Below are positions 33,184-43,313 of a stretch of DNA of 64,000 bases, in pieces. Under the pieces are notes generated by a model. That model worked only from the letters and a program-made list of their open reading frames with translations, searched no databases and had not been told where the DNA came from. Numbering within the stretch: the stretch's first letter is position 1; each line of letters begins with the position of its first letter. This stretch comes from Salegentibacter holothuriorum (lineage in GTDB: Bacteria; Bacteroidota; Bacteroidia; Flavobacteriales; Flavobacteriaceae), in NCBI RefSeq assembly GCF_900168045.1, contig NZ_FUYY01000002.1, forward strand, positions 682,001 to 746,000. Reading direction: 5' to 3'. The position numbers and the translations under genes were made by a program.

Positions 33184-34326
33184 ATGAGTACTGATAATAC
33201 ATCACTAAAATTAGAAAAGGTAATGCAGGATGCTGAAGATTTTCTTCCTATCCTGGGTACAGATTTTGTTGAACTATATGTTGGCAACGCCAAGCAGGCG
33301 GCGTATTACTACCAGCATGCCTGGGGGTTTCAGCCGGTAGCCTATTCGGGATTGGAAACCGGAAGAAAGGATAGTGTTTCTTATGTTTTGCAACAAGGCA
33401 AAATTAGAATTGTGCTTACTTCCCCACTTCAACCGGAAGGTGATATTAATGAGCACATAAATAAGCATGGAGACGGAGTAAAAATGGTTGCGCTTTGGGT
33501 GGATGACGCCAGAAAGAGTTATGAGGAAACCACAAAACGTGGTGCAGAATCTTATGTGGCGCCCTACGAAATGGAAGACGAACATGGAAAAGCTGTGATT
33601 TCGGGAATTCATACTTATGGAGAAACCATTCATTTATTCGTTGAACGAAAAGATTACGAAGGACCCTTTTTGCCAGGTTATAAGGCTTATGCCACTAAAG
33701 TGAAGGCAGCAGATACAGGTCTAAATTATATAGACCACATGGTTGGGAATGTAGGTTGGAACGAGATGAATAAGTGGGTAGATTTTTATGCAAAAGTAAT
33801 GGGCTTCGCGCAAATGGTTTCTTTTGATGATAAAGATATTTCTACAGATTATACTGCGCTAATGAGTAAAGTAATGAGTAATGGAAATGGTAGAATTAAA
33901 TTTCCAATAAACGAACCTGCTGAAGGAAAGAAAAAATCTCAAATAGAAGAATATATAGACTTTTATAATGGCGCAGGTGTGCAGCATATTGCACTGGCAA
34001 CAGATAATATTATAGAAACAGTAACTCAGCTTAGGGATCGCGGCGTAGAATTTTTATACGTACCGGATACCTATTATGATACTTTATTAGATAGAGTAGG
34101 TGAAATTGATGAAGATCTTGAGCCTTTAAAGGAACTTGGGGTGCTTGTAGATAGGGATGATGAAGGTTATTTATTGCAGATTTTCACCAAGCCTGTTTTA
34201 GATCGTCCAACAATGTTCTTTGAGATTATTCAGCGAAAAGGAGCTCAATCTTTTGGAAAAGGGAATTTTAAAGCGTTATTTGAGGCGATAGAAAGAGAAC
34301 AGGACTTGCGAGGAACTTTGCAATAA
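33184..34326 (+). CDS. hppD: 4-hydroxyphenylpyruvate dioxygenase
   Basis: The enzyme converts 4-hydroxyphenylpyruvate to homogentisate. The 380-residue protein has two vicinal-oxygen-chelate domains. The first is FVELYVGNAKQAAYYYQHAWGF. The second carries the 2-His-1-Glu iron site: His in YIDHMVGNV, His in GVQHIALATDNI, and Glu in TMFFEIIQRKG. The C-terminal helix region GNFKALFEAIEREQ closes the active site in this family. It forms an operon with hmgA; a strong terminator follows at 34517. The aminotransferase and fumarylacetoacetase steps are not in the window. Confidence 0.96.
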   Translation: MSTDNTSLKLEKVMQDAEDFLPILGTDFVELYVGNAKQAAYYYQHAWGFQPVAYSGLETGRKDSVSYVLQQGKIRIVLTSPLQPEGDINEHINKHGDGVKMVALWVDDARKSYEETTKRGAESYVAPYEMEDEHGKAVISGIHTYGETIHLFVERKDYEGPFLPGYKAYATKVKAADTGLNYIDHMVGNVGWNEMNKWVDFYAKVMGFAQMVSFDDKDISTDYTALMSKVMSNGNGRIKFPINEPAEGKKKSQIEEYIDFYNGAGVQHIALATDNIIETVTQLRDRGVEFLYVPDTYYDTLLDRVGEIDEDLEPLKELGVLVDRDDEGYLLQIFTKPVLDRPTMFFEIIQRKGAQSFGKGNFKALFEAIEREQDLRGTLQ

Positions 34327-34516
34327 TCATAAAAAAAATAGGTTAATAATGATTATTTGTTAAAAAATAATATCTTCTAAAATTATTGTGTTAAACTTAA
34401 TTTTCTTGTTGTTATTACTCTGATAAATGTAGAATTTTGCGCTCGCATTTTTGGAGTGGTTACCAATAATGTAATAAATTTTTTTCATAATTTAAGTTTT
34501 AGTTGGTTAATAAGAC

Positions 34517-34549
34517 AAAAACCTCATCATTAATTTGATGGGGTTTTTT
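34517..34549 (+). terminator. Terminator of the hmgA-hppD operon
   Basis: AAAAACCTCATCA at 34517-34529 pairs with TGATGGGGTTTTTT at 34536-34549, an 11-pair stem with one GU and a T run. The rest of the 289-base gap between hppD and the DUF3108 gene shows nothing else I can name. Confidence 0.85.
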
Positions 34550-34615
34550 CTTTTAATACATTTGGAATAGAAATTGTAAATATTCTTACTGTAAATCAGT
34601 ATTTAAAAATTTGGT

Positions 34616-35395
34616 ATGAAAAAAAGTTTATTTACAATCTTCCTCTTTCTCTTTACCGGCATGGTGCTTCAGGCGCAACCTCAATCTGCATTTGGTGCCG
34701 GAGAATGGTTTAAATTCCGCATACATTATGGGCCCTTTAATGCAAGTTACGCCACTTTAGAAGTTGATGAAACCAATTTTGAGGGTGAGCCTGTTTATCA
34801 TATAAAAGGCAGGGGTAAATCTACCGGTTTGTTGCATTGGTTTTTTAAGGTAGACGATGACTACCAGACCTTTATAGATAGACAGAATGGAATGCCCTAT
34901 AAGTTTATTAGGAAGATTAATGAAGGTGGCTATACCAAGGACCTGGAAATAGACTTTGATCACCGTGATAATAAGGCATATGTTTTTGATAGAAAACATA
35001 ATGAAAATCATACCTACACTACCAAGCCAAATGTTCACGATATGTTATCGGCATTTTATTATATTCGCAACAATATTAAAAACGACGAACTTAAGCCTGG
35101 AGATGAAATGCGTCTCAATCTTTTTATAGATGATGAGAATATGGATTTTAAATTGAGGTTTCTTGGCAGGGAGGTGATTAAAACCAAATTTGGTAAAGTT
35201 GCTACTTTAAAATTCAGGCCGTATGTAATGGCTGGAAGAGTTTTTAAAGAGAAGGAAAGTCTTACTTTTTGGGTGAGTGACGATGCAAATAAAATTCCTG
35301 TTAAAATAGAAGCAAATCTTGCGGTTGGTTCCCTTGATGCTGATTTAGATTCGTACAAAGGTTTAAAACATCCGTTTAAAATAATTATGAATTAA
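34616..35395 (+). CDS. DUF3108 secreted protein
   Basis: The 259-residue product has a signal peptide ending near MVLQAQ|PQS and a mature domain matching DUF3108: an early GEWFKFRIHYGPFNASYATLEV, then YHIKGRGKSTG, and late TLKFRPYVMAGRVFKEKESLTFWVSDDANKIPVKIEA. DUF3108 proteins are periplasmic or outer-membrane associated and probably adopt a lipocalin- or LolB-like beta fold; no biochemical function is established. It is followed after three bases by tryptophan dioxygenase and then a peptidase, so the three genes form an operon of mixed content. Confidence 0.85.
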   Translation: MKKSLFTIFLFLFTGMVLQAQPQSAFGAGEWFKFRIHYGPFNASYATLEVDETNFEGEPVYHIKGRGKSTGLLHWFFKVDDDYQTFIDRQNGMPYKFIRKINEGGYTKDLEIDFDHRDNKAYVFDRKHNENHTYTTKPNVHDMLSAFYYIRNNIKNDELKPGDEMRLNLFIDDENMDFKLRFLGREVIKTKFGKVATLKFRPYVMAGRVFKEKESLTFWVSDDANKIPVKIEANLAVGSLDADLDSYKGLKHPFKIIMN

Positions 35396-35398
35396 TAC

Positions 35399-36373
35399 AT
35401 GGAAATAAAGCCGGAAATTGCAGAACGCATTTTTGCATTAGAGGAAAAGTTTAAAAATTCAGGTCAGGATCTGGCATCCTATTTAGATGGGCTTTTACAC
35501 GACAGGTATCTTACTTATTGGGATTACTTAAGTATTGATACCCTTTTGAGTTTGCAAAAAACTTTAACCCATTTTCCTGATGAAAAAATTTTTATTTCCT
35601 ATCATCAAATTACAGAACTATACTTTAAGCTCATTATCCATGAGCAGAAGCAAATAATTGAAAAAGAATCTCCTGATGCCGATTTTTTAATTGAAAAATA
35701 TAATCGTTTAAATCGTTATTTTAGAATTCTAACCGATTCTTTTGATGTAATGATAAAGGGCATGGAAAGGAAGCAATTTCTGAAGTTTAGAATGTCTTTA
35801 TTGCCTGCTAGTGGATTTCAATCGGCGCAGTTTAGAATGATAGAAATTTATGCTACTCCCTTAGAGAATTTGGTCTCTTATCAACTAAGAGATCAATTTT
35901 CAGAAAAGAATAGCCTTGAAGAGTTGTACGAAAATATTTACTGGAAGAGAGGTGGGATAGATCTAAAAACCGAAGAAAAAACCCTAACGCTTCGCCAATT
36001 TGAAAAACGCTATACCGCACGCTTCCTGAGAATAGCTTCAGAATATAAGGGGAAAACCCTTTTCCATCAATATAAGGAGCTACCAGATTCAGTTAAAAAT
36101 AATAAGTTTTTAAAAGAAGCATTGCGTAATTTTGACGCCAATGTAAATGTAAACTGGCCCTTAATGCATATGGGTGCCGCTTACAGGTATTTAAATAAGG
36201 ATAAAGAAACAATTGCGGCTACGGGTGGAACAAATTGGAAAGAATTTTTACCGCCTACATTTCAAAAAAATAGTTTTTTTCCTTATTTATGGAGTGAAGA
36301 AGAGTTGGAAAATTGGGGCAGAGAATGGGTAAACCATATGTTTAATTCAGAAAAGAAAATTGCTAAAAATTGA
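35399..36373 (+). CDS. Tryptophan 2,3-dioxygenase
   Basis: The haem enzyme opens the indole ring of tryptophan to N-formylkynurenine. The 324-residue product shows the active-site block FISYHQITELYFK with His69, matching the substrate-contact helix of TDO, and the later WPLMHMGAAYRYL, whose His near residue 260 is the expected proximal haem ligand; GGTNWKEFLPP near the C-terminus is also conserved. It is a little longer than the ~280-residue Xanthomonas enzyme. No further kynurenine pathway genes are nearby. Its stop TGA overlaps the TTG start of the next gene. Confidence 0.92.
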   Translation: MEIKPEIAERIFALEEKFKNSGQDLASYLDGLLHDRYLTYWDYLSIDTLLSLQKTLTHFPDEKIFISYHQITELYFKLIIHEQKQIIEKESPDADFLIEKYNRLNRYFRILTDSFDVMIKGMERKQFLKFRMSLLPASGFQSAQFRMIEIYATPLENLVSYQLRDQFSEKNSLEELYENIYWKRGGIDLKTEEKTLTLRQFEKRYTARFLRIASEYKGKTLFHQYKELPDSVKNNKFLKEALRNFDANVNVNWPLMHMGAAYRYLNKDKETIAATGGTNWKEFLPPTFQKNSFFPYLWSEEELENWGREWVNHMFNSEKKIAKN

Positions 36374-37608
36374 AAAAATTAAGTTTCCTATTAGTATTTA
36401 TGTTGGCTTTCTCAGCCTGTAAAGATGATGCAAAAGAAACCGCGCTAAATGCCGATAAGGTAGAAAAAAAGGCGCCTAAACCAGTTACAAAAGAATTCGG
36501 ATTTATTCTGGACGATTATAAGGTGGTTAATGGTGTTATAGAATCTGGAGATAGTTTTGGTTATCTTCTAGACCAGCACGGTGTAGATAGGGGGAAAATC
36601 TATCAGATTTCAGAAAAAGTAAAAGATACATTTAACCCTGCAAGAATTACAGCCGGTAGAAAGTATATGATTCTCAAAGCAAAAGATTCAGCAAATACGC
36701 CTCAGTATTTTATTTATCAAAACGATAGAATAAACTACACCGTAGTTGGCATTGGGGATAGTATTAGTGCTTCCCGAAAAAAGAAGCCTGTAATTATAAA
36801 AAAGAGGGAAGTTTCCGGTGTTGTTAGTTCTTCGCTTTCAGAAGCTGTGGCAGAACAGGGTTTAAGTAATCTTTTAGTTTACGAGCTTTCTGATATTTAT
36901 CAATGGAGTATAGATTTTTTTAAACTTCAGAAAGGAGATCAGTTTAAAATGATTTATTCTGAAAAATATATAGACGATACTATTTTTGCAGGGATTGAAA
37001 ATGTTGAAGCTGCGGTTTTTAAACACGAAGATAGACCTTTCTATGCTTTTCAATATGAAACAGATTCTGTCACCGGGCAACCTAGTTTTTACGATGAAGA
37101 AGCTAAAGCTTTACAGAGTTTCTTTTTAAAAGCACCGCTAAATTACAGCCGAATCTCATCAAGGTATACAAAGAGAAGATTTCATCCGGTTCAAAAAAGA
37201 TGGAAAGCTCACCTGGGAACAGATTATGCTGCCTCTCGCGGTACACCTATTGTAAGTACAGCCGACGGAACCGTGATAGCTGCGAGCTATACTTCCGGAA
37301 ACGGGAATTATGTTAAAGTGAGGCATAACGATAAATATACCACGCAGTATTTGCATATGAGCAAGAGAAATGTTCGTAACGGGCAGCGTGTAAAACAAGG
37401 TGACGTTATTGGCTTTGTTGGAAGCACCGGTTTGGCCACAGGCCCGCACGTTTGTTACCGTTTCTGGGTGCATGGTAAGCAGGTAGACCCTTATCGCCAA
37501 AACTTACCAACAGCAAAGCATATAGAACCAGCGCATAAGGAGGAGTATTTTGCAGCGATAGAAGATTTAAGAACAGCGCTGGACGAAATTTCTTATAAGG
37601 AGATTTAG
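36370..37608 (+). CDS. M23-family peptidoglycan metallopeptidase, lipoprotein
   Basis: The start codon is TTG at 36370, sharing bases with the TGA stop of the preceding gene (TTGA). It is accepted because it gives the sequence MKKLSFLLVFMLAFSACKDD, a perfect lipoprotein signal with lipobox Cys at residue 17. The 412-residue product has an intervening region of about 200 residues with DEHG-like beta structure, then an M23/LytM domain: HLGTDYAA with the zinc His and Asp, TADGTVIAA, QYLHMSK and GPHVCYRFW with the remaining zinc/catalytic histidines. Such proteins cut cross-links in peptidoglycan or activate amidases during growth and division. Confidence 0.9.
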   Translation: MKKLSFLLVFMLAFSACKDDAKETALNADKVEKKAPKPVTKEFGFILDDYKVVNGVIESGDSFGYLLDQHGVDRGKIYQISEKVKDTFNPARITAGRKYMILKAKDSANTPQYFIYQNDRINYTVVGIGDSISASRKKKPVIIKKREVSGVVSSSLSEAVAEQGLSNLLVYELSDIYQWSIDFFKLQKGDQFKMIYSEKYIDDTIFAGIENVEAAVFKHEDRPFYAFQYETDSVTGQPSFYDEEAKALQSFFLKAPLNYSRISSRYTKRRFHPVQKRWKAHLGTDYAASRGTPIVSTADGTVIAASYTSGNGNYVKVRHNDKYTTQYLHMSKRNVRNGQRVKQGDVIGFVGSTGLATGPHVCYRFWVHGKQVDPYRQNLPTAKHIEPAHKEEYFAAIEDLRTALDEISYKEI

Positions 37609-37742
37609 AAAGCAAACACGAAGTTCCAAATACGTTAGGTGTAAACATTAAATTTTGGTCTAAGTACCGAAGCGATTTTAGTTGCGCTTAACTTTACGGA
37701 AAAAAATATAAGTTTAGGCAACGCCAAAAAATAAAAAATAAG

Positions 37743-39374
37743 ATGAAAAATATTAATCCTACCCAAACAACCGCCTGGAAAAAATTAGAAAAGCATTTCA
37801 GCGATGTACAGCAATTGCAACTTAAAGAGCAATTTAAAAAAGATCCTGAGAGAGCTTCAAAGTTTTCTATTGCCTGGGAGGATTTTTATCTGGATTATAG
37901 TAAAAACAGAATTACTGCTGATACCCTGGATTTATTGCTGGAATTAGCAGAAGAATGTGACCTTAAATCTGCTATAGAATCTTATTTTAGTGGTGATGCG
38001 ATTAATGCAACCGAGAACCGTGCGGTTTTACATACAGCTCTTAGAGCTCCTGCCGATGCTGAAATAAAGCTTGATGGAGAAAATGTGGTGCCTGAAGTAC
38101 AGGAGGTAAAAGAAAAAATTAAGAAGTTTTCGGAAAAGATTATAAGTGGAGAAAAGAAGGGTTACACCGGTAAAGCCTTTACCGATGTTGTGAATATTGG
38201 AATTGGAGGTTCAGATCTTGGGCCTGTAATGGTTACCGAGTCACTTACGTATTACCATAATCATTTAAAAGTTCACTATGTTTCTAATGTAGATGGTGAT
38301 CACGTTCATGAAACTTTAAAAAATCTTAATCCTGAAACTACTTTATTTCTTGTGGTTTCAAAAACCTTTACTACCCAGGAAACCCTTTCTAATGCTACAA
38401 CTATTAGAAATTGGTTTAGAAAGACAGCTCCGCAAGAAGCTGTAGCTGAACATTTTGCGGCCATTTCCAGTAATTTGAAAAATGTAGAGGAGTTTGGGAT
38501 CGCTATAGATAATGTATTCCCAATGTGGGATTGGGTTGGTGGCCGTTTTTCATTGTGGAGCGCTGTAGGACTTTCAATAAGTCTGGCAGTGGGGTATGCC
38601 AATTTTGAAGCTTTATTGAGGGGAGCTCAAAAAATGGACGAACATTTTAAGACTTCAGATTTTAAAGAGAATATCCCGGTTCAGCTAGCCTTGTTAAGTA
38701 TTTGGTATAACAATTTTTATAAAGCAGAAAGTGAAGCAGTAATTCCTTACACACAATATCTTAATAGACTTCCAGCCTATTTGCAACAGGCAATTATGGA
38801 GAGTAATGGGAAAAGTGTAGATAGAAATGGAAAAAAGGTAGATTACCAAACCGGAACCCTAATTTGGGGGGAGCCGGGAACCAATTCTCAACATGCTTTC
38901 TTTCAGTTAATTCACCAGGGAACTAAATTAATTCCGGCAGATTTCATTGGTTTTAAGGAATCTCTGCATCAGGATAAGGACCATCACAATAAGCTGATGG
39001 CTAATTTCTTTGCGCAAACCGAAGCGTTACTTCAGGGGAAATCTAAAGCTGAGGTTAAAAAGGAGTTGGAAGCACAGGGGTTGCCTGAAAATGAGATAGA
39101 GAAACTGTTGCCTTTTAAAGAATTTGAGGGTAATAAGCCCACAAATACATTACTTGTAGACAAACTTACTCCAGAGAGTTTGGGTAAAATTATTGCGATG
39201 TATGAGCATAAAATATTTATTCAGGGAGTGATTTGGAATATTTACAGCTACGATCAATGGGGAGTGGAGTTAGGTAAGCAACTTGCGAGCCATATTCTTA
39301 AAGAAATTGAAGCAAAGGTGGTGAAAGATCACGATTCTTCTACTAAAAAGCTCTTAGAGGTGTTTTTTAAGTAA
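37743..39374 (+). CDS. pgi: Glucose-6-phosphate isomerase
   Basis: The enzyme interconverts glucose-6-phosphate and fructose-6-phosphate. The 543-residue product has the sugar-phosphate isomerase blocks [43 protein letters not shown], and the signature near [10 protein letters not shown] plus the catalytic-region GVEWGKxLA-like [12 protein letters not shown]. Nothing is missing. It lies 134 bases after the peptidase gene with no clear promoter box and is followed by a TonB receptor with its own upstream region. Confidence 0.97.
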   Translation: MKNINPTQTTAWKKLEKHFSDVQQLQLKEQFKKDPERASKFSIAWEDFYLDYSKNRITADTLDLLLELAEECDLKSAIESYFSGDAINATENRAVLHTALRAPADAEIKLDGENVVPEVQEVKEKIKKFSEKIISGEKKGYTGKAFTDVVNIGIGGSDLGPVMVTESLTYYHNHLKVHYVSNVDGDHVHETLKNLNPETTLFLVVSKTFTTQETLSNATTIRNWFRKTAPQEAVAEHFAAISSNLKNVEEFGIAIDNVFPMWDWVGGRFSLWSAVGLSISLAVGYANFEALLRGAQKMDEHFKTSDFKENIPVQLALLSIWYNNFYKAESEAVIPYTQYLNRLPAYLQQAIMESNGKSVDRNGKKVDYQTGTLIWGEPGTNSQHAFFQLIHQGTKLIPADFIGFKESLHQDKDHHNKLMANFFAQTEALLQGKSKAEVKKELEAQGLPENEIEKLLPFKEFEGNKPTNTLLVDKLTPESLGKIIAMYEHKIFIQGVIWNIYSYDQWGVELGKQLASHILKEIEAKVVKDHDSSTKKLLEVFFK

Positions 39375-39445
39375 AAATAGCTGTTTTGTTAACAACCTGT
39401 GCAAATCATTAGTTTCCAAAGAATCAATTAGTTAAAATTTTGTTT

Positions 39446-39453
39446 TAGTTTTG
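39446..39453 (+). promoter_or_regulatory. Possible promoter -7 box of the TonB receptor at 39565
   Basis: TAGTTTTG fits TAnnTTTG. It lies 112 bases before the receptor start, so the leader would be long; no -33 TTG is seen. Confidence 0.35.
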
Positions 39454-39564
39454 CGGCGAACAAGGTGTTAAAGTTAAATTTCTTAACATTCCGATAAACT
39501 GGAAGTTGTAGTATTTGACTTCATTTGCACCGAAAATTAAACTCAAAACAAACAAATTTTAGAC

Positions 39565-42204
39565 ATGAGGAAATTATTAGCATTAGCGTTGTTTTTAACA
39601 TCAGCTACAATTTTTGCTCAAGGAACTATTACCGGTACGGTGATTGATTCTGACATGAATGCTCCGCTACCCGGAGCTACGGTTATGGTTGCTGGTGAAA
39701 ATACTGGTACAACAACCGATTTTGACGGGAAATTCTCTATTAATGTTGAGCGTTCTTCCGGAAAACTTCAAATTAGTTTTGTTGGTTACAAAACGCAGTC
39801 TATTCCGTTTAAAGTTGCTGATGGTGCAACTAGAGACTTAGGAAGGATCATAATCAACGTAGATGATAATGCATTATCTGAGGTGATTGTAGTTGGATCT
39901 GGAGTAATTGACTTGGAGGACGATCGTAGAACTCCAATTGCCGTTTCAACAATTACGAGGAGTGAGATTCAGAAGAAAGCTTCTGGTAATGTTGAGTTTC
40001 CAGAAATTATGAAAAATACACCTTCTGTATATGTATCTAACCAAGCCGGTGGATTTGGTGACTCTCAAATGTTTCTTCGTGGTTTTAGCCAAAATAATAC
40101 GGCTTTCCTTTTGAATGGTCAACCTATTAATGGAATGGAAGATGGAAATGTATACTGGTCGAACTGGTCAGGAATGTCAGATATCGCTAATGCAGTACAG
40201 GTACAGAGAGGACTTGGGTCTTCTAAACTTGCTATTTCTTCTGTTGGTGGTACGGTAAATATTGTAACAAAAGCAACTGATAAAACCGAAGGTGGTTTTG
40301 CGAGAGCTATGGTAGGTAATGGAAGTTACCTTAAAGGAACAGTTGGTTATGATACAGGATTGGATGATAATGGTTGGGGTTTTTCTTTTCTTTTAGATCA
40401 CTGGCAAGCACATAGCAAGTATGCTGATGGTACCAGGGGACAGGGGCAGAATTATTTCTTTTCTGTTGGAAAAGTCCTGGGTGACCATAATTTTAATTTT
40501 CTTTTAACAGGAGCTCCACAGTGGCATGATCAGAACTTCTCTAAGAGTCAGGATCTTTATGATCAATACGGAATAAAATATAACAATAATTATGGATTTT
40601 TAGATGGAGACTATCAGACTCTAAGAAGAAACTATTACCATAAGCCAGTTATGAACTTGAACTGGGACTGGAATATTTCAGAAAATTCTGATTTATCTGC
40701 TGTAGTTTATGCTTCCTTTGGTCGAGGTGGTGGAACTGGTGATTATGGTAACGGAATAGGATATGTTGATAACGACAATAATCCAGATACCCGTGGTGCA
40801 TATAATTTTGCAACAGATGGCCTAATTGATTGGAACTATATAGTAAATGAATCTAATGCTTCTATTGCAGATGGATTAAGTAGAGACAGAATAGGAACTG
40901 TATTGAGAGCTTCTGTTAATAACCATGCCTGGTATGGGACTGTTGCCAATTACAGTTATGATACCCAAACAGGGTGGACTTTCAATGTAGGTGGAGATCT
41001 AAGATTTTATACTGGAGATCACTTCCGTCAGTTAACAGATCTATTAGGACTTCAGGGTAGAGTTGAGCCTCTTGGTGGACGTCCAGATGATTACGTAGTA
41101 AGTCAAACATTTAATCCAAATCCATGGGATGCTTTGTTCAATTACGCCGATGAGGATGAAAGAATTGATTATGACTATTCGGAAGATATAAATTATCAGG
41201 GTGGTTTTGCACAAGTAGAGTATGCAGCTGATAGATTTTCAGTATTCTTTCAAGGAGCATTGTCAAATCAATCATACCAACGAACTGACAGAGGAAACTT
41301 TGCTAATACTAAAGAATCTGAGAAAATAAACAAAACAGGTTATAATATTAAAGGTGGCGGATCTTTTAATATTAATGAAGAAAATATTGTTTTCGTAAAT
41401 GTAGGTCGATACTCACGTCAACCTTTCCTTGATAATCTTTTTCCAAGCTATGATGATAATACTATGGTAGCTGAGAATGGAGTAGATAACGAAGACATTA
41501 CTGGATTTGAGGCTGGTTACAAGTTCGAAACCACCAACTTTAGGGCTAATCTAAATGGATATTATACAAAATGGGAAAATCGTTTCCTAAATGCTGGAGG
41601 TGAATATGACCAAGATGGCGATGGAGTTGTAGATTTTGATGACGCTTCATTCTTATTTGATGGAATTGGACAGTTACATAAAGGTTTGGAGTTAGATATT
41701 CACTGGAAGCCAACTTTAGGCTTAACCCTTAACGGATATGCAACTGTTGGTAACTGGGAATATGATGGTTCTACAAATATTAGAATTCGTGACGAAAACA
41801 CGTCTAGTTTTGTAGATGAGTTGGAGGATATTGAGCTTACTGGAACTAAGGTAGGTTTGGCTCCACAGACTTCATTCGGCCTTGGAGCAGACTTGGATGT
41901 TACACGGGATTTTAGTGTAGATGCCAATGTTAATCATTATGCAGATCTTTATGGTTTTGTAGATGTTGAAGATGTAGCTTTATCTTCGATATCAGGTGAT
42001 TCTTACCAGTCTGAGAAACTTGATGCTTATACCCTTGTAGATTTAGGAGCATCCTATAAGTTTAGATTCGGAAATCAGAATATTCAGTTAAGAGGAAATA
42101 TTTATAACCTCTTTGATAACGAATATATTAACCAGAGTGATCAATATGGTTATTTTTATGGTAACGGACTTACCTGGAACTTCTCAGTTAGATATAACTT
42201 CTAA
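39565..42204 (+). CDS. TonB-dependent receptor with CarboxypepD_reg-like N-terminal domain
   Basis: The 879-residue product has a signal peptide (…IFAQG), a beta-sandwich CarboxypepD_reg-like domain (about 21-98: TGTVIDSDMNAPLPGATVMV and FVGYKTQ), a plug domain (about 118-235: FLLNGQPINGMEDGNVYW) and a long barrel ending FSVRYNF. The plug's GMEDGNVYWSNWSG with VQVQRGLGSSKLAISSVGG marks a Bacteroidota branch distinct from SusC; I do not know its ligand, and no SusD-like partner follows. It is transcribed alone and ends at a strong terminator. The receptor at 45991 belongs to the same branch (RPQWSAWGGL plug motif). Confidence 0.88.
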   Translation: MRKLLALALFLTSATIFAQGTITGTVIDSDMNAPLPGATVMVAGENTGTTTDFDGKFSINVERSSGKLQISFVGYKTQSIPFKVADGATRDLGRIIINVDDNALSEVIVVGSGVIDLEDDRRTPIAVSTITRSEIQKKASGNVEFPEIMKNTPSVYVSNQAGGFGDSQMFLRGFSQNNTAFLLNGQPINGMEDGNVYWSNWSGMSDIANAVQVQRGLGSSKLAISSVGGTVNIVTKATDKTEGGFARAMVGNGSYLKGTVGYDTGLDDNGWGFSFLLDHWQAHSKYADGTRGQGQNYFFSVGKVLGDHNFNFLLTGAPQWHDQNFSKSQDLYDQYGIKYNNNYGFLDGDYQTLRRNYYHKPVMNLNWDWNISENSDLSAVVYASFGRGGGTGDYGNGIGYVDNDNNPDTRGAYNFATDGLIDWNYIVNESNASIADGLSRDRIGTVLRASVNNHAWYGTVANYSYDTQTGWTFNVGGDLRFYTGDHFRQLTDLLGLQGRVEPLGGRPDDYVVSQTFNPNPWDALFNYADEDERIDYDYSEDINYQGGFAQVEYAADRFSVFFQGALSNQSYQRTDRGNFANTKESEKINKTGYNIKGGGSFNINEENIVFVNVGRYSRQPFLDNLFPSYDDNTMVAENGVDNEDITGFEAGYKFETTNFRANLNGYYTKWENRFLNAGGEYDQDGDGVVDFDDASFLFDGIGQLHKGLELDIHWKPTLGLTLNGYATVGNWEYDGSTNIRIRDENTSSFVDELEDIELTGTKVGLAPQTSFGLGADLDVTRDFSVDANVNHYADLYGFVDVEDVALSSISGDSYQSEKLDAYTLVDLGASYKFRFGNQNIQLRGNIYNLFDNEYINQSDQYGYFYGNGLTWNFSVRYNF

Positions 42205-42225
42205 ATAGAGAAATTAATTCTTATA

Positions 42226-42254
42226 GAAAAACCACCCAATACGGGTGGTTTTTT
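42226..42254 (+). terminator. Terminator of the TonB receptor gene
   Basis: AAAAACCACCC pairs with GGGTGGTTTTTT (42243-42254) around a five-base loop, followed by GCG. Confidence 0.85.
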
Positions 42255-42380
42255 GCGTTTTAAACTATTGAAACCAATATCTAATATATCTCCATGATAG
42301 ACAGCATAGTGAAAGAAAGAAATTCTTATGGAGACGTATCACAGGATTCAACTATAAGATGATAAGGTGGTTTACTTTTC

Positions 42381-43139
42381 TTAATCTGTTTTGGTCTGAT
42401 CTTTTTTTCTTTCGGTTTCTTTTTCAACAAATTTTTTATGTTGTAATTCTCCAACAAAATCCTTGGTTCTCTTGTAAATACTTTCAAAAACCTCTGCTTT
42501 ACCATAAAGCGTGATGACATCGTGAGGTAGTATTTTTGAATTTCCCGAAGGTGAACCTAAATAGTCTTCACCTTTTCTATCTATTCCCAATACTGTTATG
42601 CCTTCTTTTCTAAGATCTAATTCTATTAAAGTTTTATTGGCCAGCCAACTGTCTTTCTCAACCCGCATTTCACTTACGTGATAATTATCGTGTAAATGCA
42701 ATACAGCAGCATAATCCTGTACATTTATATCGGTATATTTTTTTAGCATTTTGCTAATCAATTTTGATAGTCCACGATCTACCCAGTCACTTCTAATGGC
42801 CCACCATAATATAGCTAGTCCCACCACAACTATTAGCAATCCATATAGCTTAGATGCATTACTATCTGGCAGCACAAAAGTTAGAATTAAGGAAGACATA
42901 GCAGTTACGATACCTGCATTACCTATAAGCATAAGGCTGTAGATAATTTTTCGGCGAACCGGGTGATTCATTATTTTTTCAGTTTCCGAAGAAGTATAAC
43001 CTGAGCCGGTATATGCAGAGCGAGCCTGGAACCTTGCGCTTTGGGTAGAAAGTCCCGTATGAGCCAAAGCAATGGCTGCAACTCGTGTAATTAAGGCTGA
43101 AAGTGTGATAATAAAAAATAGTGTAACAGCAGCAATCAT
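42381..43139 (-). CDS. Membrane protein with a C-terminal TrkA-C (RCK_C) domain
   Basis: The 252-residue product has three hydrophobic segments (about residues 2-25, 68-90 and 95-115), then a soluble part. The segment VEKDSWLANKTLIELDLRKEGITVLGIDRKGEDYLGSPSG, followed by ILPHDVITLYGKAEVFESI, is the TrkA-C fold (about residues 155-232), a ligand-binding domain of ion transporters that senses nucleotides such as cyclic di-AMP. No potassium selectivity filter or full transporter is present. The C-terminus is Lys/Glu rich. Function is unknown; a regulatory membrane protein is the safest description. Confidence 0.75.
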   Translation of the reverse strand: MIAAVTLFFIITLSALITRVAAIALAHTGLSTQSARFQARSAYTGSGYTSSETEKIMNHPVRRKIIYSLMLIGNAGIVTAMSSLILTFVLPDSNASKLYGLLIVVVGLAILWWAIRSDWVDRGLSKLISKMLKKYTDINVQDYAAVLHLHDNYHVSEMRVEKDSWLANKTLIELDLRKEGITVLGIDRKGEDYLGSPSGNSKILPHDVITLYGKAEVFESIYKRTKDFVGELQHKKFVEKETERKKDQTKTD

Positions 43140-43313
43140 AAAGCTTCATTTTATATGGCGATGTATCCATATAAGATAAACTAATTTCTGAATTTTTTAG
43201 ATTATTTAGAAGGTTATGTTTTCTGATTCGCGGTTGCTGTTTTGACGTCTCTGGTTTTAGTTATGAGAAATGTTTTATTATTGAATTTTATAGGTTTTGT
43301 ATTACGTTGATCT

